Positions 44,301-51,604 of a DNA stretch of 64,000 bases are shown here, piece after piece. The notes below the pieces were generated by a model. The model made no database searches and was not told the DNA's origin. It worked only from the letters and a program-made list of their open reading frames with translations. A program made the translations under genes and the position numbers. The stretch is from Microvirga flavescens (GTDB lineage: Bacteria; Pseudomonadota; Alphaproteobacteria; Rhizobiales; Beijerinckiaceae), in the NCBI RefSeq assembly GCF_003290125.1, contig NZ_QMKH01000003.1, forward strand, positions 124,001 to 188,000. The letters run 5' to 3'. Each line of letters begins with the position of its first letter. Within the stretch, counting starts at the first letter, position 1.

Positions 44301-45167
44301 ATCGTCGCCAAACCAGCTCACGACCAGCGACACGCGCTTGAGATTGGGACACAGCGCCTGCATCGCATCGAGCGAAGCCTCGATATCGCTCGCGCGCTGC
44401 CATTGATGGCGGTTCTCGGGCCTGGTCGAGCCAAGGCCCAGCACCTGCATCACCGGCGTCTGATCGTAGCCGAATTCACTTGCACCGGGAATCAGGCATA
44501 CCGCGCGGATCATCCGATTCAAGCCATCGACGGGGCGGACGATCTCGAAGGAAAATTGCGGAACGCGATTGCCGAAATCGACGAGCGGCAACCGCTCGAA
44601 GACGACATAGGCCAGCCCGCGATAGGCCGGTGCGTTTTCAGCGCCTTCTTTCGCAACGATCAAGGCGTCTGCATTCTGGGTGTCCGAGCCGCGATAGACG
44701 CGCATCACGATGGTGCTAAGGTCCAGTTCGCGCCCATCGGCCCACACGCGGCGCACATAGGCGATGGATCCTTCGCAGAGACCCACGGCGAGATTGGCAA
44801 AGTAGGAATAGGAGACTGTGACCGTCTTTCCTCCCTTCCCGCCCATGCCCTTGCCGCCCTGGCTGCCCGAACGGTCGGTTTTCGTATTGACGGCTTCCTC
44901 CAGCCGCGTCGCCCAGATGAGCTGGCCGCCGATGCGCGCGCGGCCATAGATGCGCGGAATCGGCGCGCCCTCCGTGGAGGTCAGGCCGTCGATCTCCTTG
45001 AGGCGCGGCCCCTCGACGATCTTGGTGCCTTCCGATCCCCCAAGAAGCGCGTTGTCGATCGCCGCGCCGGCCAGGCCGCCCAGCGCGCGGCCTGCCATCG
45101 CGCCCAACGGGCCCGCGATCATTCCGCCGACGACGGAGCCGACGGTTTGAAGAACCATAGTTGCCAT
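41301..45167 (-). CDS. GTA baseplate 'megatron' (g15), TIM-barrel domain
   Basis: 1288 aa from the ATG at 45167 (MATMVLQTVGSVVGGMIAGP), comparable to RcGTA g15 at about 1300. The N-terminus has a Gly-rich hydrophobic segment, then the GTA TIM-barrel-like glycoside-hydrolase domain (VVSWFGDDLRAGSCTIAPRV, LYPFVMMDVAAGNTLP, GIDYYPPISDWR), followed by FN-III-like and baseplate hub domains. In the RcGTA structure this protein forms the baseplate tip that penetrates the envelope. It starts 2 nt after the g14 stop. Confidence 0.93.
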   Translation of the reverse strand: MATMVLQTVGSVVGGMIAGPLGAMAGRALGGLAGAAIDNALLGGSEGTKIVEGPRLKEIDGLTSTEGAPIPRIYGRARIGGQLIWATRLEEAVNTKTDRSGSQGGKGMGGKGGKTVTVSYSYFANLAVGLCEGSIAYVRRVWADGRELDLSTIVMRVYRGSDTQNADALIVAKEGAENAPAYRGLAYVVFERLPLVDFGNRVPQFSFEIVRPVDGLNRMIRAVCLIPGASEFGYDQTPVMQVLGLGSTRPENRHQWQRASDIEASLDAMQALCPNLKRVSLVVSWFGDDLRAGSCTIAPRVDIKTKTTDGATWSVAGIAREDAKAVSLSSGAPAYGGTPSDDSVVNLIKNLKARGLEVILYPFVMMDVAAGNTLPNPYGGSSQPPYPWRGRITCDPAPGEAGSPDGTAAAGTQVSRWFTRASGYRKLVLHYASLAVQAGGVNGFLIGSELVGLTRVRSASGVYPAVSELKKLATDVRAILGASTEIVYGADWTEYGAHVLNGGAEVRFPLDPLFAHADIDAVGIDYYPPISDWREGPDHRDLAEARSAYDTDYLRRRLGAGEAFDWYYANSSGRNAQQRIAITDGAYGKPWVFRQKDLVSWWSNSHVERVGGVEIGTTSWRAKSKPIWLTEIGIPAVDKGPNGPNVFPDPKSSESAYPPFSRGVRDDLSQARGLEAILSRFDPKLTGFASADNPTSSSYSGRMVDPANVYVWAWDARPFPAFPDFDTVWADGANWETGHWITGRIEGAALDRLVAKICQDFGVSTPSSIPLDGFVDGYVIDRPMSARAALEPLARLFGVDAVASGGKMAWRGRGGRSAITIAKEDLILNEKGASLKLSRSQETELPLQVELGFTEGEIDYRRAAVASRRLSGASRREARTDLAIVTRRAEAQRLADALLQDAWAARESAEFELSHRRIDLEPGDVVSLPTDAGPKLHRIVRITDGPTRKVTSRAVEPSIFETPGASGARPARRPPPVPGKPYVAVLDLPAAKGDPTALQYIAVAADPWPGAVAVWRSGNGAGYTLSQFIDVPAIVGRTLTTFAAGPLWRWDPRATLDVEISSGAIAFIDDEAALAGGNLFAIQGENGRWEIVSVARAELIGERTYRLSRFLRGLSGSEPEAARDVPAGALMVKLDEAVVPLATSGDLGVPWQYRVGPAGRDHADPAAVQFAATSGGDALRPLSPVHVAAHRDADGIHLSWVRRTRGDGDAWEPVDVPLAEDSERYEIDILSGMSLRRTIISTGPTALYSAAQEVADFGTPQSQLTIRIAQMSAVVGRGFEHTVTLAVP

Positions 45168-45169
45168 TG

Positions 45170-45592
45170 TCAGATTTCCGGAAAGCGAAAAGCGTGAGAG
45201 AGATGCCGGCGCCACCACGGACCGATGGCGACTTCGGTGACGCACGCGCCGTCATGTGCATGGATCATGCTGGCGGGCGATGCGGTGATGGCGCAGTGTT
45301 TGGCGGGAAGCCCGTGACGCCAGCGGAAGAGAAGAACGTCACCCGCCGCCACGTCGCGCGCATCGATTTCGACGAGATATCGCCGGGCGGCGGCAACGAG
45401 CGTGTCGGCCCCGGATTCCGCCCAATCGGGCGTATAGGGTGGCGGCAGCTCCGGCTCGACGCCGAAGACGTCCCGCCACACGCCGCGTAAGAGGCCGAGA
45501 CAATCGCAGCCGACGCCTTTCAGTGAGGCTTGATGACGGTAAGGCGTGCCGATCCAGGAGCGCGCATGCGCAACGACCACATCCGCGCTCAT
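45170..45592 (-). CDS. GTA g14, NlpC/P60 cell-wall peptidase
   Basis: 140-aa cysteine peptidase. RSWIGTPYRHQASLKGVGCD then CLGL contains the catalytic Cys31, and the His is in LPAKHCAITAS. RcGTA g14 is a tail peptidase that opens the recipient peptidoglycan. ATG at 45592 overlaps the g13 stop by four bases. Transmits coupling along the cluster. Confidence 0.92.
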   Translation of the reverse strand: MSADVVVAHARSWIGTPYRHQASLKGVGCDCLGLLRGVWRDVFGVEPELPPPYTPDWAESGADTLVAAARRYLVEIDARDVAAGDVLLFRWRHGLPAKHCAITASPASMIHAHDGACVTEVAIGPWWRRHLSHAFRFPEI

Positions 45593-46479
45593 CGGAACAT
45601 GCTTCCGCCATCGAGGCCGGGCTCGCCCTGCTGCGGCATGCGGATGATGAAGTCGTTACCGGGCATATGCGGAAAGCCGCGGAAGTTCACCACGTTCTTG
45701 AACTTCGCGCGGCAGGTGGCATGCCGCTTGTCGCAGCCTGCCGTGACGCGGAAAGTATCGCCTGTCGCGATCTGCTGGGGCGCGCGCTGCCAAAGCTCGA
45801 ACTCCGCTGTCGAGCCCGCGCGTCGGTGCACCTTGATCTCAACAGAAACGTCCTTGTTCGCGCCGCTCGTCCAGGTGAGCCGCCCACCCGTGCACCAGCC
45901 ATCGGAAAAGCCGATGCTGGATGCGGCGATCACAAGCCAGCCATCCGTGCGTGTCACCGTTCCGTTATCGGTGTAGGTGGAGCTCGCGATATTGATGCCG
46001 CATTTCCCATCGCCGAGATCCGCCGCGCATGTCGCGCGGAAAAGACGGCCTTTCTCTTCATCGAGACGATGCGTGAGCCCCCTCACCTCGGCGATAAAGG
46101 TGCCATCGGCGCGGCGGATTTCGCCGATGGAGCCGATATCAAGCAGAATCCGCTCGGCCACATTCTCCCAGTTGACGAGCCAGGTCTCGATACTCGCGTC
46201 ATCGTAGAGGCCGGAGGAAATATCGTCCTCGGTCAACCCAGCGGAAACGAGCGCACCAGAGACCTCGCCGCCGCCGACGGCGAACCCCAGTTCGGCGGTC
46301 GCCTCCGCCGCTTCGAGCCCGGTGCGTGCGGCGAAGGTGACCGCCCCGAAGCTGAGATCGCGGTCGTGGTCCGTGAAGCCGAAAGTCACTCCATCGCGGC
46401 GGATGAGTTTCCAGCAATGGCAAAGCGAAGTCGTCCCGTCCGCGAGATGCGCGGCGAGATCCGAAGGGATGGAACGCAT
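45589..46479 (-). CDS. GTA g13, DUF2163 hub protein
   Basis: 296 aa with the DUF2163/phage_BR0599 domains. Conserved cysteines are visible as SLCHCWKLIRRDG, ATCAADLGDGKCG and GCDKRHATCRAKFKN; the latter groups correspond to the iron-sulfur ligands seen in the RcGTA g13 hub. It sits in the baseplate between g12 and g14. ATG at 46479 is followed by MRSIPSDLAAHLADG, a standard start of this family. Confidence 0.92.
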   Translation of the reverse strand: MRSIPSDLAAHLADGTTSLCHCWKLIRRDGVTFGFTDHDRDLSFGAVTFAARTGLEAAEATAELGFAVGGGEVSGALVSAGLTEDDISSGLYDDASIETWLVNWENVAERILLDIGSIGEIRRADGTFIAEVRGLTHRLDEEKGRLFRATCAADLGDGKCGINIASSTYTDNGTVTRTDGWLVIAASSIGFSDGWCTGGRLTWTSGANKDVSVEIKVHRRAGSTAEFELWQRAPQQIATGDTFRVTAGCDKRHATCRAKFKNVVNFRGFPHMPGNDFIIRMPQQGEPGLDGGSMFR

Positions 46480-46494
46480 GATTTATCTCGAAGC

Positions 46495-47133
46495 TTACGG
46501 AACGATTTCGATGAGCGGGATCTGCGGAATTGCCCCCGCCTCGAAGGCGGAAAGATCGATCTCCAGTTCATCGGTGTCGAAGCGCACGGGAACGTCGAAG
46601 TTGAATCCCGCCGTGATGACGGCCCCTGCCGCCGGCGCGCTCGTGAAGGTCACGAGGCCCGTCGTCGGATCACTATTGAAGGCGGAGCCAACCAGCTGCT
46701 CGACTCCGTTCACCGCGACCCGCACGCTGCCACCGACAGGCTTTGCGATGGGGCGTTGATAGGGAGAGAACGACGATCCGTAAGTTTTCACAAGCTGAAA
46801 CGTCACCGTCGCGCCATCGCCCGTGCCGATGCGCTGGTCGAGAGGCGTCGGCTCCTTCGATGGCGGGCCGGAGCGCCAATCGGTCCTGTCGCGGAAGCGA
46901 AAGCCGATCAGCCTCCCGCGCCTCTCCTCGAAGAAAGCGATGACCGCGTGCAACGCATCGATGCTGCGCACGCCGAGGCCCGCATCATACCGGCGGCGGG
47001 AATTCGCCCAGCGGCTGTTGCGGTGCTCACGGCCTGAGGCCAGCGTGACGATGTCGGTGCGCCGCACCGGCCCGCCTCGACTGCCGAGGCTGACATCGAG
47101 AGGGAAACGAACCTCATGAAAATCGGATGCCAT
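46495..47133 (-). CDS. GTA g12, DUF2460 distal tail protein
   Basis: 212 aa. The segment FHEVRFPLDVSLGSRGGPVR, RTDIVTLASGREHRNSRWAN and SRRRYDAGLGVRSIDALHAV is diagnostic for DUF2460. In RcGTA this protein forms the distal tail ring. It is followed by a 15-bp gap to g13. Confidence 0.93.
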   Translation of the reverse strand: MASDFHEVRFPLDVSLGSRGGPVRRTDIVTLASGREHRNSRWANSRRRYDAGLGVRSIDALHAVIAFFEERRGRLIGFRFRDRTDWRSGPPSKEPTPLDQRIGTGDGATVTFQLVKTYGSSFSPYQRPIAKPVGGSVRVAVNGVEQLVGSAFNSDPTTGLVTFTSAPAAGAVITAGFNFDVPVRFDTDELEIDLSAFEAGAIPQIPLIEIVP

Positions 47134-47171
47134 AATCGAAAGCTCATTGGAAAATAAATGAATGAAAGTGC

Positions 47172-47194
47172 GAACGAGATGAGAACCCTCGTTC
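47172..47194. other. Hairpin between g12 and g11
   Basis: GAACGAG (47172-47178) and CTCGTTC (47188-47194) form a 7-bp stem in the 102-bp gap between g11 and g12. It may be a processing site or weak attenuator. Confidence 0.35.
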
Positions 47195-47235
47195 CCTCTT
47201 CAAAGAAGAAAGCCACAAGTCTTGAATGAGGCGGC

Positions 47236-47937
47236 CTACATGCCGCGCTGACCGCGCGCGACGGCGCGGGCGAGGGCCGCGGAAACCTGCGCCTCGGAGC
47301 GCTTAAAGCTCTCCGCATCCGGGGTCGTGACATTGACCGTCACGTTCATCGCGCGACCACCGCCACCGGAGCGGACGCCGAGACGTCCGTCGGGCCCGCG
47401 CGCCAGCGGCATCACTGCCTCGGCCCCGCGCTCACCCATGACGCCGAGCCCTCGCCCGAGCGGAAAGTAGGTCGGCGCGCCGACAACACCGCCTTGCGCG
47501 AAAGGCATCACCATGCCGCGCGAGAAGACGCCGCCATTCGCGAAAGGTGACGCACCGCCGCCGAAAAGCGAACTGAAGATCGAGGAAATCCCCTTCGACA
47601 GAGAGCCGACAAGCCCACCGACAAGATCGCCGAGCCCGCCAATTCCAGTCGGAAGCGCCTTCTGCGTATCGTCCCCGGTGATCCCTGTCTTGATGCTTTG
47701 GCTCAAGGCGAGCTGCAGCGGCGCCATCGCCAGGCGCAACCCGCCCTCCACCAGGGATTGCCGAACCGATTTCAGAACGTTATCAAATTTCTTCCCTTCG
47801 GCGATGTTCTTCGCAAACGCATTCGTAAGCGAGTCGCCGAACTTGTCGGAGAGACTGATGAGTGTCTTGAGCTGGCGTTCGCGATCCTTGGCCGAAGCCT
47901 TGAGTACTTCATCTTCTGGCTTGGGAAGATCGGGCAA
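47236..47937 (-). CDS. GTA g11, tape measure protein
   Basis: 233 aa with an N-terminal charged helical part (KASAKDRERQLKTLISLSDK), hydrophobic Gly-rich stretches (GLGDLVGGLVGSLSKGISSI) and the Gly/Phe-rich ASPFANGGVFSRGMVMPFAQ. The short length matches the small RcGTA tape measure, which sets a short tail. The start is TTG at 47937 with GGAG seven bases upstream, and no ATG fits. A plus-strand lipoprotein gene starts 14 bp away in the divergent direction. Confidence 0.9.
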   Translation of the reverse strand: MPDLPKPEDEVLKASAKDRERQLKTLISLSDKFGDSLTNAFAKNIAEGKKFDNVLKSVRQSLVEGGLRLAMAPLQLALSQSIKTGITGDDTQKALPTGIGGLGDLVGGLVGSLSKGISSIFSSLFGGGASPFANGGVFSRGMVMPFAQGGVVGAPTYFPLGRGLGVMGERGAEAVMPLARGPDGRLGVRSGGGGRAMNVTVNVTTPDAESFKRSEAQVSAALARAVARGQRGM

Positions 47938-47950
47938 AGTTCTATCTCCA

Positions 47951-48370
47951 GTGCTTTATGTGGCTCTTGCCGTAACGTTGCCATGCCTTTTGACAGCATG
48001 CATGCCTCGGGCTCCGATCCAAAGCATCTATAAGACCCCCAACATGACCTCCGATCAGTGGAAGCGCGTCCAAGCTGAGTGCTACTTCGAGGCCGAAAAG
48101 GCGACGGCAGCAGCAGATCCACGAAAGGATACGACGATCAGCTGGCGAGGGGTCTACAGATCCTGTGCAGCGATAAAGGGCGCAACCTTTGTAGGGATGA
48201 CCCGGATCTCGGACGAAGAATGGAAACCAATTTGGACGGCATGCCGCCAAGAAGTGTCTGAGGCCATCGCCACGCGCCCAGCCTCAAAGGAAAAAGAGGA
48301 AGTGAGGGAAGATATGGAAGTTGAATGCTATAAGCGCCGCGGCATAAAATTCTACGACCATCTCTTCTAA
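47951..48370 (+). CDS. Small lipoprotein inserted between g10.1 and g11 (antisense)
   Basis: About 139 aa with a lipoprotein signal peptide: a hydrophobic segment VALAVTLPCLLTAC whose lipobox ends at LLTAC. The mature part is polar with four or five further Cys and no recognised domain (AECYFEAEKATAAADPRKDT, GVYRSCAAIKGATFVG). It points against the GTA genes and is flanked by g10.1 and g11. Start is uncertain: GTG at 47951 or 47960, without a good Shine-Dalgarno. Function unknown; it looks like a host cargo gene. Confidence 0.62.
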   Translation: MLYVALAVTLPCLLTACMPRAPIQSIYKTPNMTSDQWKRVQAECYFEAEKATAAADPRKDTTISWRGVYRSCAAIKGATFVGMTRISDEEWKPIWTACRQEVSEAIATRPASKEKEEVREDMEVECYKRRGIKFYDHLF

Positions 48371-48416
48371 AATCAGTCTGACTCTTCGTATCGAACCTCG
48401 AACGGCTCACGTTCGA

Positions 48417-48641
48417 TTACCTGTCTGAAGCCTCTCCGGACAGGTCATCAGGAAACGCAGCCATCATGCGCTGCATGTCATGATGAAGAAGCGGCACTTG
48501 TTTGTGCCCTCCACTTAAACCTTCCCACGCGATGATAAGCTCGCGTGGGGTCGCGCGCCAGAAGGTGTCCGGGCTCCACCGCAGAACGCCGAGGCCGAGA
48601 TGCATGGCCTCTTCCCATGGAAAGGCCCGCTTCTCGCTCAT
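48417..48641 (-). CDS. GTA g10.1, phage tail assembly chaperone (small)
   Basis: 74 aa: WEEAMHLGLGVLRWSPDTFW and ATPRELIIAWEGLSGG match the short phage tail assembly chaperone that follows the g10-type gene in GTA clusters. Its start overlaps the upstream g10 stop by 4 bp. It precedes the antisense lipoprotein. Confidence 0.85.
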   Translation of the reverse strand: MSEKRAFPWEEAMHLGLGVLRWSPDTFWRATPRELIIAWEGLSGGHKQVPLLHHDMQRMMAAFPDDLSGEASDR

Positions 48642-48985
48642 CCGCCCTGCGGCTGCGGAGGGTTTGAGGAAGCGTCCTGCGTGCCGAAGGTCGCCACAAG
48701 CAAGGCCGCGATAGCTGCGGCGACAGGAGCGATGCCTTCGCTCAGCGGCAGGTTCGCCACGTCGCCGTCACTCAATGAATGCCCGCCGCCTCGTAAGCCG
48801 ATGGCGAGGATCGTCAACAGATCCCGGCTCGACAGGCGGCCTGTTCCAAAGCGTTCGGCCAGGGCCATCAAGTCCTGAACGCCGAACGCATCCTCCAGTT
48901 CGGCCAGCGCGCCGAGAGTGAAGCACAAGGTGTAGCGCATCGCGCCAAGCTGCAGCGCGACTTCACCGCGTCGTTTGTTGGACAT
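48638..48985 (-). CDS. GTA g10, gene-transfer-agent family protein (tail assembly chaperone)
   Basis: 115 aa: MSNKRRGEVALQLGAMRYTL, TLGALAELEDAFGVQDLMAL and ILAIGLRGGGHSLSD match the GTA g10-type protein, a short tail-assembly chaperone. It follows g9 by 13 bp and overlaps g10.1 by 4 bp. Confidence 0.88.
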   Translation of the reverse strand: MSNKRRGEVALQLGAMRYTLCFTLGALAELEDAFGVQDLMALAERFGTGRLSSRDLLTILAIGLRGGGHSLSDGDVANLPLSEGIAPVAAAIAALLVATFGTQDASSNPPQPQGG

Positions 48986-48998
48986 GGGCTTCTCCCGT

Positions 48999-49409
48999 TC
49001 AAAGCGCCACGAAGGTCAAGGCACCGGCGGATTCGAATGCCATCTCGAATGTCACCTCGCCCGCATGGTCGCCACGATATTCGAGGCTCGTGATCTGGAA
49101 CGGTCCCTCGATGCGCCCGAAATCGGGAACGATGATCTGGTAGGTGAGAACATCGCCGTCGAAGAACACCTGGCGCATGCGCGCGTCCGAAGTTTCATCC
49201 TTGAACACGCCGGAACCCGTGATGCCGGCCCGGCGAACGCCGGCGCCCGCCAGCAATTCACGCCAGCGCCCGGCGGAATCCGCGTTGGTCACATCGACCG
49301 TCTCGGCGTTGAACGCGATCTGCCGCGTGCGAAGTCCGGCAACGGCCACAAAGCCCGTGCCGCCATCGCTGATCTTGATGAGAAGGTCCTTGCCTTTCTG
49401 AGCCGACAT
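48999..49409 (-). CDS. GTA g9, major tail (tube) protein, TP901-1 family
   Basis: 136 aa from the ATG at 49409 (MSAQKGKDLLIKISDGGTGF), preceded by AAGGA. The core (VDVTNADSAGRWRELLAGAG, SGVFKDETSDARMRQVF) is the TP901-1 major tail protein, which builds the tail tube. An upstream in-frame start at 49481 is rejected for lack of a family N-terminus. Confidence 0.92.
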   Translation of the reverse strand: MSAQKGKDLLIKISDGGTGFVAVAGLRTRQIAFNAETVDVTNADSAGRWRELLAGAGVRRAGITGSGVFKDETSDARMRQVFFDGDVLTYQIIVPDFGRIEGPFQITSLEYRGDHAGEVTFEMAFESAGALTFVAL

Positions 49410-49458
49410 GAAAAATCCTTTTGTCTTGAAATGATCGAAAGCAATCGTGCTGGAGCGC

Positions 49459-49869
49459 TCACGCGGTCTCGGTGACGGCACGCAGGCGCACGATCACGCG
49501 AATGAGACGGCTGTCCTTGTCCCGCTCGGAGGCGATCTCGGTCACGCGCAGGTTCACGAGGCGGTGTCCTTCGAGGGTCAACGGCGCATCGTGAAGAATG
49601 TCCGCAAAGCGCTCCGCGACAGAAAGGCCGGATCGGGCGCTGCCCTCCTGCGACCACACCACCAATGAAAGGTTCTGCTCGTAGCCGTGGTCGGAACCGG
49701 TCGACCAGTCGGTCGCCTTCACATCCCCGAACACGGCATAGACCGGCGATGCATCGCGCGGTGTCTCATCGAAAAGACGAAGCGCGCCGCCCATAAGGGC
49801 GCTCAATTCGGCATCGCTTTCCGCCACGTCGAGAATGGCGCGACGCAAGGCGAGAATGGGACTCATCAT
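49459..49869 (-). CDS. GTA g8, DUF3168 tail terminator
   Basis: 136 aa: SPILALRRAILDVAESDAEL, ALMGG with LRLFDETPRDASPVYAVFG and AERFADILHDAPL match DUF3168, the ring that ends the tail tube. ATG at 49869 overlaps the g7 stop by 4 bp. Confidence 0.9.
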   Translation of the reverse strand: MMSPILALRRAILDVAESDAELSALMGGALRLFDETPRDASPVYAVFGDVKATDWSTGSDHGYEQNLSLVVWSQEGSARSGLSVAERFADILHDAPLTLEGHRLVNLRVTEIASERDKDSRLIRVIVRLRAVTETA

Positions 49870-50201
49870 GCGCGGATTTCCTCGACAAGGCACACGAGAT
49901 CGCGCCGCGATCCATCAGGATCAGACGCCGCGCGGATGGCAAAGCGGCGCAAGCCGCACACAAGCCGCATGGCGGCAGTCACGCCTTCGCGATAGCGCAG
50001 GGTGATCTTGTGCGTCAGCGCCTGTTCCGGCCGGTCGGCGCGCACGCGCTCGACACCGGAGAGCATTTCCATCGCGCCCCACATTTGCGGGCCGGACGCA
50101 TAGGACCGGATGACGCCACCGAAACCGTCGGGCCGCTCCAGCGGGAGTTCAAGAACGAACCGGCGCGCCCGCGCGCCGATGGAGAGAGGTTTTGCTGTCA
50201 T
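49866..50201 (-). CDS. GTA g7, head closure (head-tail adaptor) protein
   Basis: 111 aa, small beta-rich head-tail joining protein (RRFVLELPLERPDGFGGVIR, MWGAMEMLSGVERVRAD). It is the SPP1 gp16-like stopper between g6 and g8 and overlaps g8 by 4 bp. Confidence 0.87.
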   Translation of the reverse strand: MTAKPLSIGARARRFVLELPLERPDGFGGVIRSYASGPQMWGAMEMLSGVERVRADRPEQALTHKITLRYREGVTAAMRLVCGLRRFAIRAASDPDGSRRDLVCLVEEIRA

Positions 50202-50216
50202 GGCGATCTCAAAAGG

Positions 50217-50777
50217 TCAGAGGCGAGCGCGTTGGAACGGCGCGATGAGCGAGAGGGCTTCCGGCGGCATCATCTGCTCGCCGGCAACATCGCCTCGGTT
50301 CTCGAACCAGCGGGCGACGAGAATTTTCACGGCAAGCCTCAAGGGCGCCGGCACGGCTCCAGGATCGGCCCCATAGCCTGCCCGCAGATCGATGAAGATG
50401 CCGTTCCGCGCCCGCCCAGGATCGGGAGCGTTCGTCAAAAAAATGCGCGGCGGATCGCTTAAGGCCTCCACCTCGAACGCCCCGGCAGGAGCGTCGGAAG
50501 CGATGCCAAGGGCATCGAAGACCTGAACGCGCGTCACGGCGATGAGCGGCGACAGAGGCAGGACAATCGTCCTCGCCTGCGGCCATGAATCGAGGGCAAT
50601 GCGCCAGCTCTGCTCGATGAGGATCCGACGCGAGACAGCCTCCACCATCAACCGCGCGGCCTTGATCAGGCCGGAGATCAACTCGTCCTGCGCATCGTCG
50701 TCGACGCGCAGATAAGTTTTCATCTCGGCAAGCGTCACGGGCTCGACGGCGGGGCCGTCGACGAGTATCGGATGCAT
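50217..50777 (-). CDS. GTA g6, head-tail connector (adaptor)
   Basis: 186 aa: VTLAEMKTYLRVDDDAQDEL and LISGLIKAARLMVEAVSRRI are the phage gp6-like connector family, and the C-terminal PPEALSLIAPFQRARL is typical. It forms the ring that links portal and tail. The two antisense S1 protease genes separate it from g5. Confidence 0.9.
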   Translation of the reverse strand: MHPILVDGPAVEPVTLAEMKTYLRVDDDAQDELISGLIKAARLMVEAVSRRILIEQSWRIALDSWPQARTIVLPLSPLIAVTRVQVFDALGIASDAPAGAFEVEALSDPPRIFLTNAPDPGRARNGIFIDLRAGYGADPGAVPAPLRLAVKILVARWFENRGDVAGEQMMPPEALSLIAPFQRARL

Positions 50778-50794
50778 CGAACAGGAATCCTTTG

Positions 50795-51529
50795 ATGATG
50801 AAACGGATCGGCTGGCTCGGCCTCGTCACGCTCCTCGCGGCAACGAACACCAAGGCCATCGTCGGCGGGACGGAGGACAAAAGTCCCCTCGCCCAGGCGA
50901 CGGTGATGGTGCTGAACTCGAATGGCGGCATGTGCAGCGCTGTCGTGGTTGCGCCCGACGCCGTGCTCACCGCCGCCCATTGCGTGACGGGGGCGAGCGA
51001 ATATCGCGTGCATTACAAGGACGAGGCCGGTCAGCCTGTGCTGATCGCGCCCGCCAAGAATGCGGTTCATCCGGGCTTTGAGCCTAAGGCAATCGAAGCG
51101 CGGCGGCGCTCCATCGATCTCGCGCTCGTGCGTGTTCCTCAACCGTTTCCGGAGCGTTTTGCGCGCGCGACCCTCTCGTCGCGACTGCCCGCGAAAGGCG
51201 ATACGGTCACGGTCGGCGGCTACGGGCTGGCCCGGGAGAACGAGCCGAAAACGACCGGCACGTTCCGCACCGCCGATCTGAAGGCCATCGAACCCTATGG
51301 GCCGAGCAAGATCCTTCTTTGGGCGCAAGGTGCAGGGGCCGGCGCATGCCAGGGCGATTCAGGCGGCCCCATGCTGGTCGGCGGCGCGGTCGCCGCCATC
51401 ACGAGCTGGTCCTCCGCCGGAAAGGAACGCGGTTGCGGGGGGCTGACGCAAGGCGTCCTCGTCGCCCCGCAAAGAGACTGGATCGACAAGACGCTCGCGC
51501 GCTGGGAAAGCAAGGCCCTTTGGGATTGA
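50795..51529 (+). CDS. Secreted S1-family serine protease (first of tandem pair)
   Basis: About 244 aa with signal peptide (MMKRIGWLGLVTLLAATNTK) ending right before IVGGTE. So signal-peptide cleavage alone would give the free IVGG N-terminus needed for activity, with no propeptide. Triad: His62 (LTAAHC), Asp108 (SIDLAL), Ser189 (CQGDSGGP). The residue equivalent to chymotrypsin 189 is Gly, so trypsin-type Arg/Lys preference is not expected. Cysteine pairs typical of the fold are present. It runs antisense to the GTA genes and is divergent from g6. AGGA at 50782 supports the start. Confidence 0.9.
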   Translation: MMKRIGWLGLVTLLAATNTKAIVGGTEDKSPLAQATVMVLNSNGGMCSAVVVAPDAVLTAAHCVTGASEYRVHYKDEAGQPVLIAPAKNAVHPGFEPKAIEARRRSIDLALVRVPQPFPERFARATLSSRLPAKGDTVTVGGYGLARENEPKTTGTFRTADLKAIEPYGPSKILLWAQGAGAGACQGDSGGPMLVGGAVAAITSWSSAGKERGCGGLTQGVLVAPQRDWIDKTLARWESKALWD

Positions 51530-51604
51530 CGCCCTCGCTCGGAACCATTGTTATCGTCAAGCAATTCCCCCCTGCGGCATCCTCTCCTGAGAACCATATC
51601 GACC

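Noticed and set aside
45439-47037. Plus-strand ORF of 532 aa
   Set aside because: Antisense to GTA g12-g14, which are firmly identified.
47513-47950. N-terminal extension of the plus-strand lipoprotein ORF
   Set aside because: It is antisense to the tape-measure gene and precedes a proper lipoprotein signal; the real gene begins near 47951.
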